Assembly (NCBI GenBank): GCA_018398815.1
Contig: CM031620.1
Location: 58,494,045 to 58,558,044, forward strand
DNA length: 64,000 nucleotides
Direction of reading: 5' to 3'
Origin: Conus ventricosus
Taxonomy: Eukaryota; Mollusca; Gastropoda; Neogastropoda; Conidae
In this document: positions 1-10,677 of the stretch, one piece after another
Numbering within the stretch: the first letter of the stretch is position 1
Layout of the letters: each line of letters starts with the position of its first letter
Position numbers and translations under genes: made by a program
Notes under the pieces: model-generated
What the model was told of the DNA's origin: nothing
Databases searched by the model: none
What the model saw: only the letters and a program-made list of their open reading frames with translations

Positions 1-513
1 TTTCTATGTGTGTATGCGTTTATGTATGTGAATGTAAATGGATGATGAGACGTTCATTTGAAGACACACACACACACACACACACACACACATTGCTTCA
101 GCTAACTCTCGGATACTTGTTTTACAATCTTTAAGTGTGAATCGAAACAGTGTACCCAAATTCCAAAATTATTACTATCCTCCAGCACACGAGAATGTAC
201 ATCCATCGGAAAAGATTTAGACTGCCATATACGTATTTATACATATGAAAGATTAGACTACAGCTTTTGCGCCTTCCCCAGCACCAAGTAACATCCGTGA
301 TGTACATTCTTGTGCGGCAAGCTTACAAGTCAATGATCATTTGATTTTAAATGCCATGTCTGTGTGTAGCCTAAAGGGCCTAGCAAAAAGAATACAGAAT
401 GGATATGCACATTACAAGATTCAAGTAAGAATGGTTAATAATATGTGGCGATTTTACTGCTCATTCACCATTTCGGGGAAAAGGATTGTATAACAAATAC
501 ATGTACTGATTAA
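1..513. other. Non-coding flank with a CA microsatellite
   Basis: No coding or RNA feature is visible. A perfect CA run occupies about 64-92. The stretch ends at the TTAA that flanks the large element starting at 514. Confidence 0.6.
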
Positions 514-694
514 ACCTTTCCCGTACGCCGTGGGTCCCCATGGACCCACAGGGGTAATTTTTAATTGATAAAAAAAAGTTTTTAAAGCTGTCTTCACTAA
601 ATTTTATGACTTTGTCAATATAGCATAGCCCCACTTATGTACCAAAATGTCTTTGTTTTTGTCAAAAACAAAAAGAGTAAACAAACACAAACGT

Positions 695-890
695 CCCAGT
701 ACGTCGTGGGTCCGATGGACCCATACTTTCAAAGAACAAACCTTGAGCGCCGTACGTCGTGGGTCCGAGCGGACCCATGCTTTGAAACAGAACAAACCTT
801 GAGCGCCGTACGTCGTGGGTCCGAGCGGACCCATGCTTTGAAACAGAACAAACCTTGAGCGCCGTACGTCGTGGGTCCGAGCGGACCATG
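695..890 (+). repeat. Left subterminal array of 56-bp hairpin units
   Basis: Four units begin with GTACGTCGTGGGTCC at about 699, 752, 808 and 864; the last three are spaced 56 bp apart. Each carries TGGGTCCGAGCGGACCCA or a close variant, which can fold on itself. Inverted counterparts lie at the other end of the element. Confidence 0.85.
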
Positions 891-1440
891 CCTTCTAAGA
901 CACAGAATCTGAACCTCCCGTTCGCAATCCATTTCCCGCAAAGCGCTAGCCTCAGCAGAATGGCTGACATCACTGACATAAACACGCGACTGCTGCGCAT
1001 GCGCATGTGGCCAAATTTTGCTACAGTGGCGGGAATCGCTCTCTCTCCACGTGTCTCTGGGACTGCAAGTTCGACGTCAAATTCATCAGATCTGGTTTCT
1101 AAATAATAATAATGAATATTTATTAACAGACTGCCAGAAGACTGCTCTATGTGCTTTACAAAAATGACAATACATGTATGCATGACAACTAACGAATTTG
1201 AAAGCAGAGGTGCAAAAATGACAATACATGTATACATGAAAACTAACGATTTTGAAAGCAAAGGTGCAGTGACCAATTCATCAGAGTACTGTGTTTGGAT
1301 TGTAGGCCTACACACTACTTGTAACGGTACTGTATGAGAAACCGACGTCTCTCTTTTTTTTTTTTTTTACCAGCAGCAGGCCAGACCTGGTAACATAAAC
1401 ATCCTCCTGGTGCTCCGCTTCTGTAGGCCGAGTGTGAGTG

Positions 1441-1474
1441 GTGTGTGTGTGTGTGTGTGTGTGTTGTGTGTGTG

Positions 1475-1538
<64 letters not shown>

Positions 1539-1575
1539 TGGCGCGCGCGCGCGCGTGATTGTGAGTGTGTCGGTG
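1441..1575. repeat. Compound GT/GC microsatellite
   Basis: Runs of (GT)n, then (GTGC)n, then (GC)n. Long open frames here on both strands are translations of the simple repeat and not genes. Confidence 0.9.
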
Positions 1576-2116
1576 TGCATGCGGACGCAAACTTGCCAAT
1601 TTCACCATTTTTTATCTGCTACATACATGGAAATAAGTTATCAGCATTATCCACCTAAAAATCGAATTTCCTTCAGTTCAATTCAACCATATGGCTGAAA
1701 GAATGAACATATCTTCGAGGCTCTGAACATCGCAAATGGCGAAGATATTGGGAGAAGGTTCGAAAGTTATCATTTGACGACTGTGTTGATCATTTTCTTT
1801 TGTCTACACTACATTGACATCCTCAAATTTTCATATTTGTAATAGTTTGGACGAAAGTGTCCACGGACACACGAAATGGGAACATCCCAGATTTTAATAG
1901 GTTCCTATGTCTAGGTTTTTCAATCTCTCTCTCTTCTCTCTCTCTTGCTTAGAACAAACTGCTCCCTACCAATGTTTTTCTCAAGACACAACAGACCAAT
2001 GTTTCCCTTCCACGTACCACTGCTGCTAGCAATCGCCTTTTACATAAAAACAAAGGCGACTAGATATGAGCGCAAGCGTCTAACAGTACCTGTGGATCGC
2101 AATGACATTTTTCCAT

Positions 2117-2118
2117 GG

Positions 2119-2149
<31 letters not shown>

Positions 2150-2200
2150 CGTGTGTAAGTGCGTGTGTGTGTGTGTGTGTGTGTAAGTGCGTGTGTGTGT

Positions 2201-2241
<41 letters not shown>

Positions 2242-2406
2242 GTTCTTTAGTTTAACGTCTATTCACTATAAGTGTTATTAGACGGGGGTGGGGATGGGGG
2301 GGGATTGTGTGTGTGCGTGTTCGTGTCGGTTGTGCGTGGGTGTGCGCGCGCGCGCGCGTGTGTGTGTGTGCGTGTGTGTGCGTGCATATTATGTGTGTGT
2401 GCGCCT

Positions 2407-2474
<68 letters not shown>

Positions 2475-2505
2475 GAGAGAGAGAGAGGAGAGAACTGTGC
2501 TAGGG
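2117..2505. repeat. GT and GA microsatellite block
   Basis: (GT)n runs at about 2120-2240 and 2350-2430 pass into (GA)n to about 2490. A run of about 28 G follows at 2658-2685 and a second poly-G near 2748-2769. No coding content. Confidence 0.9.
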
Positions 2506-2650
2506 GCAAGAGGGGGAGGTTGGGATGGGTGATGGATATGTAGATATTTACTTATCCTGGTTGTTTATCTAGCCTTTGGTGTATGTTAATCGGGGAAATT
2601 AAGTAAATTCAAACGAAACAAGTTTAGTAGGATTGGAGCATAATGCAGGG

Positions 2651-2685
<35 letters not shown>

Positions 2686-2879
2686 TTGCGGGTGGGATGC
2701 GGGGCGTCAGGGTGGAAAGGAGGACGGAATAGAGGAAGGGAGTGTGGAGGGGGGGGGGGGGGGGGGGGGTGCTAACCATATATTATATCATATAAACGTA
2801 ACTCTTTTATATCAATGTCGTACAACACAACAATTTTTGTTTAAAATACATCAGAGATAGATTCCAAGTGGACTGGAAT

Positions 2880-3106
2880 TAAAATTTTCAGATAACATGC
2901 AGAGTAATGCATGATTATTTAAATATTTTCAGTGGATAATGGTGCACTGGCTGACAATTGATTGCTAACTTTATCTTAGGAACAAAGTGCCTAACTCCTG
3001 GGCAGTGAAGAAGTAGATGGTTTACAGTAATTTGTTTGCCACATATGCAATGTATATTTTTAGAATACTTTGTTCTAAAAGCATTCAATTGGAACCTATA
3101 CATCAA
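2880..3106 (-). pseudogene. LINE 3' ORF fragment (C-terminal Cys/His region)
   Basis: The minus-strand translation contains LNAFRTKYSKNIHCICGK followed by a VNHLLLHC motif. That Cys/His pattern matches the C-terminal region of non-LTR retrotransposon polymerases. A related copy lies at 58057-58377, with a similar arrangement ending in VHHLLFEC. Only about 60 residues survive, and there is no start or complete domain. It sits inside the TTAA element at 514-4795 and is therefore a nested or captured fragment. Confidence 0.6.
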
Positions 3107-3412
3107 ACTAGTAACATGTCTTAATGCATACAGATAAATTGTTTAAAATCAGCTCACCAGACGTGAGGGTGGGCATTTGGGTAAGTGAATGGGAGAGGAG
3201 GTGCAGGGGCCGGAAGTTGTGGTGATCTTGTTGGTATGATTACTTTCAGTGTATGTTTGGTTGTAGATGCCGTTCTTTCTTGTTTGTTTTATCATTTTAT
3301 ATGTGTTTCTCTCACTGTAAGCACCAGGGCATTTTTTGAATTGGGCGTTTGAAATATTCTCAAAGATAATGATAATAGTAATCGTCTTTGTTACCCTTGT
3401 TGAATTATCGCC

Positions 3413-3551
3413 ATCATGTGTGTGTGTGTGTGTGTGTGTGCTTGTGTGTGTGCTTGTTGTGAGCGAGTGCGTGCGTGCGTATGTATGCGCGTGCAAGCCC
3501 TGGCTCTTGCGTATGTGTATGTGCATGCAGTTCGGAAGCATCTGCGTGCAC

Positions 3552-3591
<40 letters not shown>

Positions 3592-3692
3592 TGGAGGAGA
3601 GAGAATGTGAAAGTGTGTGAGTGATTTCTCAGCCAACTGAACAAATTCAGTCTCTTTACTAAACCAATAAACCATGTTGACAGAAATTGTGC

Positions 3693-3724
<32 letters not shown>
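3413..3724. repeat. GT microsatellites
   Basis: Three (GT)n runs at about 3416-3455, 3553-3575 (running into (GA)n) and 3694-3724. No coding content. Confidence 0.85.
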
Positions 3725-3728
<4 letters not shown>

Positions 3729-4079
3729 CCCCGTTACAGAGTGAGTGGACTTTTCATTCTGTGTGTGAGACATATTGTTAGAGTGTTCCGTGTAAATTCT
3801 TCATGGAGGCTCTCGTTATTGAAATTAGGCTGAAACTATTTTTAGTTTGTAAAGAAGCATCAAGTCGGATACATGTAGGCCTACAGTCACTCCTAAAACA
3901 CATGCTCCTCTTCTTCGTGCCATATTTTTTTTAAGTCCATCAAGCACACTTTCCTCTCATACAATATATTCGTACATACTTGCACACAAGATCTGCACTA
4001 TAATACATGACTGACGAACATACCTGCATGCACGCACGCACATACCATGCACTCGCATACACACATTACAAACTTGAAA

Positions 4080-4155
4080 ACGACACACACACACACACAT
4101 GCTCGCGCGCGCGCGCAACACACACACACACCACACACACACACACACGCACGCA

Positions 4156-4187
<32 letters not shown>

Positions 4188-4200
4188 CACACACACACCA
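4080..4200. repeat. CA/CACG microsatellite
   Basis: (CA)n, a (CG)n stretch, (CACG)n and (CA)n again. It resembles the reverse complement of the GT/GTGC block near 1.4-1.6 kb, in keeping with the partly inverted layout of the element. Confidence 0.85.
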
Positions 4201-4515
4201 GCCCAGCGCATTTTCATTTTGTGTGTCACAGTTGGTTTGATTTACCGCAGCGCGTGAGTGGAGTGATGTTCAAAAGCCAGATGTGTGAATGTGTGCTGGC
4301 GCGCGTGTACACATGGTCACCTTGATCGATGGTTTTTCACATTACCAAGCATTTTGAAACAAACAGGTTCAGTCTCTTGCACGAAAAACTCTGTTGCTGC
4401 ATATAAAAGAATTACTATTCCATTCCGTATAAACATATGACTTTCTTAAATTCCGCACATCACAACCTACAAACGTACAAACGCAGCCTACGGCAGGCTT
4501 TATTCCTTCATAAAA

Positions 4516-4760
4516 AGCATGGGTCCATGTGGACCCACGACGTACGGCAAGGCTTTGTTCCTTCATAATAGCATGGGTCCATGCGGACCCACGACGTACG
4601 GCAAGGGTTTGTTCCTTCTAAAAAGCATGGGTCCATGCGGACCACGACGTACGGCAAGGGTTTGTTCCTTCATAGAAAAGCATGGGTCCATGCGGACCCA
4701 CGACGTACGGCAAGGCCTCTTTCCTTCAGTAAAGCATGGGTCCATGCGGACCACGATGTA
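4516..4760 (-). repeat. Right subterminal array of about 55-bp hairpin units
   Basis: Five units with CATGGGTCCATGCGGACC followed by the complement of the left-array consensus. They are inverted relative to the array at 695-890, and two units lack one C of the GGACCC arm. Confidence 0.85.
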
Positions 4761-5096
4761 CGGCGCGCAAATTTTAGCCGACGTACGGGAAAGGTTTAAA
4801 ATCCATTTGCAACACCAGTTTATTTTTTAATCTTTATAAGAGAATTAAAATGTTTTGTTTCATAGACAGTTGATTCTGAGGGGTAAATCGGTCTATCCCA
4901 TATTTAGGTACTTGTCAGAGAAAGAGTAGTTTTCTTGCTCTAGCACAACTCTCATGGGTGCCAGTGATTAAGGGCATGTAAATCTGAAACTTAATCTGAA
5001 GCAAAAAGTCAAATCTGAAACTTTAAACGTCTGGGGATTCTAATTTTAAAAATAAAAAAGGGCAATTTGTATCCTTTGATCAGTCATTGCTACATA

Positions 5097-5123
5097 TTAT
5101 ATATATATATATATTATAAATAT

Positions 5124-5157
<34 letters not shown>

Positions 5158-5160
5158 ATA
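5097..5160. repeat. AT microsatellite
   Basis: An (AT)n run with small interruptions, inside the 3' subterminal part of the hAT-like element. Confidence 0.85.
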
Positions 5161-5549
5161 CCATTTAGACAATTATCAGCGACAATTCTAACATCCAGTT
5201 TATGTGTACATGTACCAGAACATGTATGTGCATGCTTGTTAAGTATACATGTGCTTGTGTATGTGTGTGGAGGGTAGGGGGAGGTGCTTACTATGAGCTG
5301 GGCATTATAGAAATGTATACAGGCTGCGTGCATAACGTCCAGTTTATAGCAGGTATAGATGCATGAGGAATAGAGAGAAAGAATAAATTAAACACTTACT
5401 ATTCCCTCAATTTCAATGTCATGTTTTTTACTGGAACCTGGTGTTCAATACAGCGTCATTCTTTCTCCTGGCAGCTGGGACAAGTTCACTCATTACAAGT
5501 GTTTCTCCAGATAACAGTTTTTCTGCCATAGTCTGTTTCTGCTGAGAAT

Positions 5550-5728
5550 TATCAGCAACACCAGGCAGGCAAGAGGGCAGTATCAGCAACACCAGGCAGG
5601 CAAGAGGGCAGTATCAGCAACACCAGGCAGGCAAGAGGGCAGTATCAGCAACACCAGGCAGGCAAGAGGGCAGTATCAGCAACACCAGGCAGGCAAGAGG
5701 GCAGTATCAGCAACACCAGGCAGGCAGC
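5550..5728. repeat. 31-bp minisatellite
   Basis: About 5.5 copies of a unit beginning TATCAGCAACACCAGGCAGG with essentially no divergence. It lies just downstream of the OTU coding region of the hAT-like element, in its 3' untranslated part. Confidence 0.9.
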
Positions 5729-5873
5729 AACACCAATGAGAGCACTCAGCAGCATAATTTAGGGTCATGAATGTAAGTGAAAAATAATACAGCACTTCAA
5801 AATGTTAAGCACTGAATTAAAACTTTGCTGTGTTTGCAAAAAAAACTCCGGATATCTTGTGCAGGTTTCCGCT

Positions 5874-6540
5874 TTAATGATGTGGTGCATTTATCTCCGG
5901 CAAACACACTACAAAATGGTTTGGGCGCCATTCTGCTTCAGGCAAGTCCTTGCCAAGCAAGCGAGACCACATGATGCTTGGACAGAGTTGCTTGTGACAC
6001 TTGAAGTTGAAGGCATACGAGGGAAAATCTTCCTGTGGAGATGATCTCTGGCAGTATGACCGCCATACTGGGGTAAACTGACTGGATAGGGGTACACAAA
6101 TGCTACAAACTGCATGTAATGGCCACATTCCCATGTATGTCCAGGCACAACTGCTTTCCAAAACTTCTTTACGAAAAACGTTCCTGATGCGATCAGCATT
6201 CAATGTCTCATCATACGGTAAATGATCGCTGTAAGAGCATAGTGGGTGGTCCAGGATACATGCTCTGGTGCTCCAGGTGATCTGTCTCGCAGACTGAAGT
6301 CAGACAAATAAAAATCTTCATTCACAGCAAGTTCAATAGCAATCCGTGCCCTCATTTCCACATGCCCTCTTCATTTCCAAACACCAACATGACGCACTAC
6401 GTGGCAAACAGTTGCCATCACCATATATCTTCACAGGAGTGAGGGGTGGGGCATCTGTTGGATACAGGTAAGCTGCATAACTGTCTACCTTGTACTTTGA
6501 TGCCTCCAATCCTTTGAAGCAATTGACAGGCCACATTTTG
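5874..6540 (-). pseudogene. OTU/vertnin-like cysteine protease domain (frameshifted)
   Basis: The minus-strand frames give SYAAYLYPTDAPPLTPVKIY followed by GDGNCLPRSAS, then AWTYMGMWPLHAV, and near the end WRPNHFVVCLP. GDGNC is the catalytic-cysteine signature of OTU-family proteases and NHF fits the C-terminal histidine motif. Their spacing of about 170 residues suits the fold. The ADAPPLTPVK, YMGMW and PNHF signatures are those of the vertnin-like OTU branch. At least two frameshifts and a stop interrupt it. It lies inside the hAT-like element's ends, downstream on the same strand as the transposase, and so was probably part of the same protein or transcript. Whether it ever cleaved ubiquitin is unknown. 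Confidence 0.7.
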
Positions 6541-6634
6541 GAAATATATTTTCAGCCTCACATGCCAATTTTTGCAGCTGCTCATATGAAGACTTGGCAG
6601 CATCACGAAGACGTTCACGACACCTTGAAAGTAA

Positions 6635-6945
6635 GCTTTTCTGCTGACTGGTGCTGATGTCTCCTTGGCACTGGAAGTATAGGTCCTGGAAGCCGAGGGA
6701 GGCAGTTTGCTGCTGGCTGGTGCTGATGTCTCCGTGGCACTGGAAGTAGAGATCCTGGAAGCCGAGGGAGCAGTTTGCTGCTGGCTGGTGCTGATGTCTC
6801 CTTGGCACTGGAAGTAGAGGTCCTGGAAGCTGAGGGAGGCAGGTTTGCTGCTGGCTGGTGCTGATGTCTCCTTGGCACTAGAAGTAGATGTCCTGGAAAA
6901 CTGAGGGAGGCAGTTTGCTGCTGGTGCAGAATGTCTCTGACTGTG
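6635..6945 (-). repeat. 69-bp (23-codon) coding tandem repeat
   Basis: Four to five units share GGTGCTGATGTCTCC at about 6650, 6719, 6787 and 6857, at spacings of 69, 68 and 70 bp. In the minus-strand frame they encode a Ser/Thr/Ala-rich linker of the type SRTSTSSAKETSAPASSK. The unit is a multiple of three, but the 68- and 70-bp spacings throw the frame. It joins the transposase-like part to the OTU-like part. Confidence 0.85.
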
Positions 6946-7484
6946 CTGGTTGCGAAGGCACTCTTTCATATGTTGGCGGCAAAACTCACCAACACACAGT
7001 TGTCTGTCCCGGAGATGCAAGTCTCTGTTTTCTGGGTCGAGCCTCAGCAATGCACCAGAATCGTGTTCAGGTATGTGTACTGGATCAAGAAACAGTGAGA
7101 AAAAACGTCTCACCACAATAAACATTTCAGCATGCAGCTTGTGGATAAGAGGTTTCTCCGACTGAAACAATTTGACGTATCTTGAAAACTGGTCCAAGAT
7201 GCTCTGTAGGTTTCAACAGCTAATGTCACTGGTCAGGTCTCTGGAAAGGTAAAGAATGATTTCTCTTTCCTTGAAGTAGATGGTTTTGATGCCACCTTGT
7301 ATTGTTTTCCTTGCTGTTCCAGTATGGCATTGATCTTACTTTGTGATTGTTCTGGAGTGGCATACTTTCGAACAGAGCTTGATCAGCCCCGATTTTTGCC
7401 TCTTCTCTTCTGGAGTCAGGAAAGCAAGTAGAAGACAGTGAGTGCATCCATAAGCTCATGAAGCCGATCAGCAATTTGCTGCAT
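6946..7484 (-). pseudogene. hAT-like transposase, C-terminal part
   Basis: The minus strand encodes FSRYVKLFQSEKPLIHKLHA, the kind of segment found in the C-terminal half of hAT-like transposases of the DUF4371 type. Upstream a second frame reads through HELMDAL. Frameshifts divide the piece. A plausible splice acceptor (ttcttgcag) at 7485 makes it the exon after the intron described next. The Ser/Thr-rich repeat and OTU domain follow. Confidence 0.55.
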
Positions 7485-7779
7485 CTGCAAGAACCTATAA
7501 CAAAAGAACAAATAACGCACTATAGCATAAACAGAATGTACCTGTTAGGTATAATCATATATACCCACGTTGGCATACACTATTAGTATGACGTGTTACA
7601 CACATCTTCAGAACAACATGGGTAGAGTCAAGTCAAGATGATTTTTATAGAGGGTAAATACAATAAGCAGTTCTGCTTTTTACCATGTGGCCCTCACACA
7701 CGCATGCTCACAATTAAGTAATCAAAATGTATTATAAGAATAGATGATAGTTGGTATGTGTGAATATAAAGAAAAAGAA

Positions 7780-7810
<31 letters not shown>

Positions 7811-8665
7811 GAGAGAGAGACAGACAGACAGAGTGAGAGAGGGGGAGGGGTCGCTGGCATAATTATTGCTAAGCATAATACTTTTAATAGAGAAGCAAAT
7901 TATTTAATTTGAAGTTAAACAAGAAAACTCATAAAATTTTTACCAGAATGTGCTTCAGCAGGAACCAAATTTTACTTAAAATTATCCAATAATTAATTTA
8001 TTAAATTAGGGGGAAGAAAAAGGGATGGGGGAGGGTGAATCTTATACATTGTTTTCCCACATCATTTAAATGGCAGATGTTTCCTCCCCTATAGAATTAA
8101 AAAAAATAATGAAAAACACGAAAAATATGGAATGTAAAGGAAATAAAACAAAACTCAGAAATAAAAGGAAAGATAATAGAGAAAAAGAAAAAAAACAATG
8201 TAAGAAATAAAAGGAAAATGAAAATAAATTAAAATGAATAATGGCTAATGGAACTGAATGGACTACAGACTACGATTAATGGAAAAAATGTAAATATTGT
8301 ATAATATACTGAAAATAAAAAGCAATAAAAAAAATTGGCAGCTTAAAAAACAAAACAAAAAAAAACTAAAAAAGAAAGTCATGGGCTGAGTGAGTGATAA
8401 GTATTATCGTTAATAATTACATTTAATTACTTTTGGTCAATATACACGCCCCTCCCCCCCCCCAAAAAAAAAAAAACACACACACACACAAACAAAAAAA
8501 ACAACAACAACAAACAATCATTTAATTTTGTATGTTCTTCTTTCCGCGCCTTCTTCCTATTTCCATAAAATAATACCAGTCAGCTTATGTATTCACATTC
8601 ACATAAACACAAGCTACAAAAATTAAAAGTATAGCCCAATTCTTTAGAAACGAAAGTAAACATAC
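7485..8665 (-). other. Probable intron of the hAT-like transposase gene
   Basis: The minus strand has donor AACAG|gtatgt at 8666/8665 and acceptor ttcttgcag at 7485. The 1.2 kb between them is AT-rich and non-coding, with a GA microsatellite at about 7775-7845 and poly-A/CA tracts near 8440-8500. The splice sites are inferred from sequence only. Confidence 0.55.
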
Positions 8666-9330
8666 CTGTTTGGAATAGGCCGGATCAGACGTTTAGCTTT
8701 CTTGCCATACAGGTGTTCCTGTATTGTGCTGAAGAGGTAGCTGGCCTTCGGCGATGACACTTCAATGTCGTAGTGCAAATCACCTGCCAATTCTTGAGCG
8801 GCAAAACTTCTGGTCGAACTGCTGGAACATGTGGCTGGCGCTGGTGTGGACAATGTGAATGGTGTCTCACTGATATCAAGCAGCGAGGTTTGTTCTTTCC
8901 GTACAAGTGTCTCAACACCACCTATCTTCCCTCTCATTGCATTGCAATTGTCCATCAGCACAGACACTACACTTTCCCACCCAGGTCTCTCTCATTTAGT
9001 ATAGAAGTAAGGGCATCAGAAATGTTCTTTGAATTCGCCAAATTCACAACTTTAGATCCAAGATGATCATAACAACTTTTCCAAGGTCCTGATCAAAGTA
9101 CTGGACAAGAACATTAACAATTTTATCATTGTTATTGTTTGTTGTCTCGTCCACATTGAGGGAGAAGAATGTCCCAGGGCGACGCAGTTTTTCTGAAAGG
9201 TCCTCTTTCATTGTGGTTGCGACACCGTGTGTCATTGTGTAGGTCGCACATGTTCGTCAAAAGATAACGCTGACAGAGCAACCTTGTCAGCAGAAAGTCG
9301 CTTGGACAAATCACCAGGGCCTGACTCAAC
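8666..9330 (-). pseudogene. hAT-like transposase core (DUF4371-type)
   Basis: Two minus-strand frames give FFSLNVDETTNNNNDKIVNV and then VSVLMDNCNAMRGKIGGVET. Both resemble the RNase-H-like core of hAT-family transposases, where the Asp of the VDETT segment would be an expected catalytic acidic residue. A frameshift near 8965 separates the two motifs, just after LNERDLGGKV. It is continuous with the zinc-finger part upstream and ends at a probable splice donor. The family match is by pattern recognition and needs a profile search. Confidence 0.6.
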
Positions 9331-9348
9331 GAAAGTGGTAAACACTGT

Positions 9349-9660
9349 TCAGCTAAAAAAACAACACAGCACAGACTTCAGTTCAGCCGTCCCCTCGCTT
9401 ACACTCGATTTGGTGGAGGTTGTTTTTGTTGCACCGTCGAGGGTACACGTTTGTCTGACTGATTTCAAGTTTGCTGCATGCTGTGAATCGTCTGCATGGG
9501 AAGAAAGTGCCTTCTTTCCTCGGTTGGAATAAAGGAGCGTTTTACCACACGGGACACAGAAACACGTGCCCGCGACTGGCACTTTTTGACACCATTCTCC
9601 GAATTTCACACCACTGTCATTTTTTTCCTCCAGCCAGGCCCATCTCCACTTATTTTTCAC
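9349..9660 (-). pseudogene. hAT-like transposase N-terminal zinc finger
   Basis: The translation begins MKNKWRWAWLEEKNDSGVKF and continues into CVPCGKTLLY, GKKALSSHADDSQH. This is a C-x2-C...H-x5-H finger of the BED-like kind that binds transposon ends. A related W-x-W/C-x2-C/H arrangement is seen in the fragments at 14020-14190 and in the elements at 32308 and 43580. It is followed on the same strand by transposase core pieces. The 420 bp between it and the element's right end are untranslated subterminal sequence. Confidence 0.65.
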
Positions 9661-10239
9661 ATCCTTTTCAGTTCACTCACATCACAACCCTTTCGACAAA
9701 CTTCATATTTCCCGATCTTGACAAACTTATACCAGTTTTTATTCAGCTTTCTCAGACCATGCCGCTGCATTCCGTGATCCACAAGACTGGCGTCTTTCTA
9801 CCGCATACTGATGACATCATTTCCGCTAAAGAACGTGTTTTCGCTGACTATTTCCGTTTCGCTTCACTTGCAGTAAAGAGACAATGTAAGGGAGAACACT
9901 CTATCCATCCTGTCGGGATTCCGACCCGATTTACTCGGAGACATTCGCTTCGGACGGTTTTCTTTTTCCCATCGGAATGAGATCGGAACGCTAAGCGATT
10001 TTTGCTTAAAATCGGAAAGCAACATTTTCAAAAATTCGCAAATCGGATTTCCGATCTGAATCGGAGATCTGGCACCCCTGAACTCTGTTCCAAGCAAATG
10101 GATTGTTTTTGCTCGTGTCAGGGTTTTTTTTTAATCAGAATGTTCAGATTGCTACAAAATTAAAAGAATCGTCGCCTACCATCATTTATTGATCTCAATA
10201 GTATCTTATCGCCAGAAACCATTCTGCATCTATTCAATA

Positions 10240-10677
10240 CAGTATAGACGGATGTATAAACACCGGATGTATGAAAGTCTGGATGTATGAAAGGGGCAGG
10301 CAGGGTCCCGGCAGAAGCTACTCTTTGTTATTACTTAGAATTTTCCGGTTGTATGAAAATCGGATGTATAAAAGTCCGGTTGTATGAAAGCAAATCTCTG
10401 GTCCCGAGCAGCACAAATGCGTTGTTGCAAGACCGGTTGTAAGAAAACGAAAGTAGACCCAAGTCACCAAAGTGTGGTAAGAGTAATTTCCTTCCATAGC
10501 GACTCGAACTTGCAAAATGGCGGACCCGCACCGCAAAGCGAAAGTTACAGGCAAACGTAGAGTGTTGACATTGTCTGAGCGCTTAAAATCATAAAGGCAG
10601 TTGAGGACAGTCAACACAAATCCCGAACACAGACGGCTATTGACTTTAGGTGTCCCCGCAACGCGTCGCATCATGGC
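10240..10677 (+). mobile_element. Tigger/pogo-like element, left end and transposase start, cut by gap
   Basis: After a TA dinucleotide the sequence begins CAGTATAGACGG and carries repeated GGATGTAT/CGGTTGTATGAAA motifs. A plus-strand frame from about 10517 reads MADPHRKAKVTGKRRVLTLS and, after an apparent single missing base near 10580, LKIIKAVEDSQHKSRTQTA. That matches the psq-type helix-turn-helix at the start of CENP-B/jerky/Tigger transposases. The assembly gap removes the rest, and no right end is found beyond the gap. Confidence 0.65.

Larger units (their letters stand above)
514..4795. mobile_element. Large non-autonomous TTAA-flanked (piggyBac-like) element
   Basis: Both outer ends read ACCTTTCCCGTACG inward, and both are flanked by TTAA (510-513 and 4796-4799). 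Just inside each end is an array of about 56-bp units containing the near-palindrome GGGTCC..GGACCC; the two arrays are inverted relative to each other. No transposase is visible inside. The interior is mostly microsatellite plus a LINE fragment near 2.9-3.1 kb. TTAA target sites are typical of piggyBac and also of Kolobok elements, so the superfamily is inferred. The symmetric ends, flanks and arrays are seen directly. Confidence 0.75.
4953..10080 (-). mobile_element. hAT-like DNA transposon carrying transposase and OTU domain
   Basis: The left end reads CATGGGTGCCAG. The right end, read inward, is CAGGGGTGCCAG, so 11 of 12 bases match. The 6-bp sequence AACTCT flanks both ends (4947-4952 and 10081-10086) and is a target-site duplication. 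All coding pieces lie on the minus strand: a zinc finger (9660-9349), transposase core (9330-8666), a probable intron, the transposase C-terminal part (7484-6946), a 69-bp-unit coding repeat and an OTU-like domain (about 6540-5874). Several frameshifts and stops break the reading frame, so the copy is probably dead or poorly assembled. Assignment to hAT rests on the protein pieces and CAG termini; 6-bp duplications are shorter than the common 8 bp. Confidence 0.8.

Noticed and set aside
1308..4325. Many Cys/Val- or Thr/His-repeat peptides
   Set aside because: Simple GT/CA microsatellite translation with no splice or start context.
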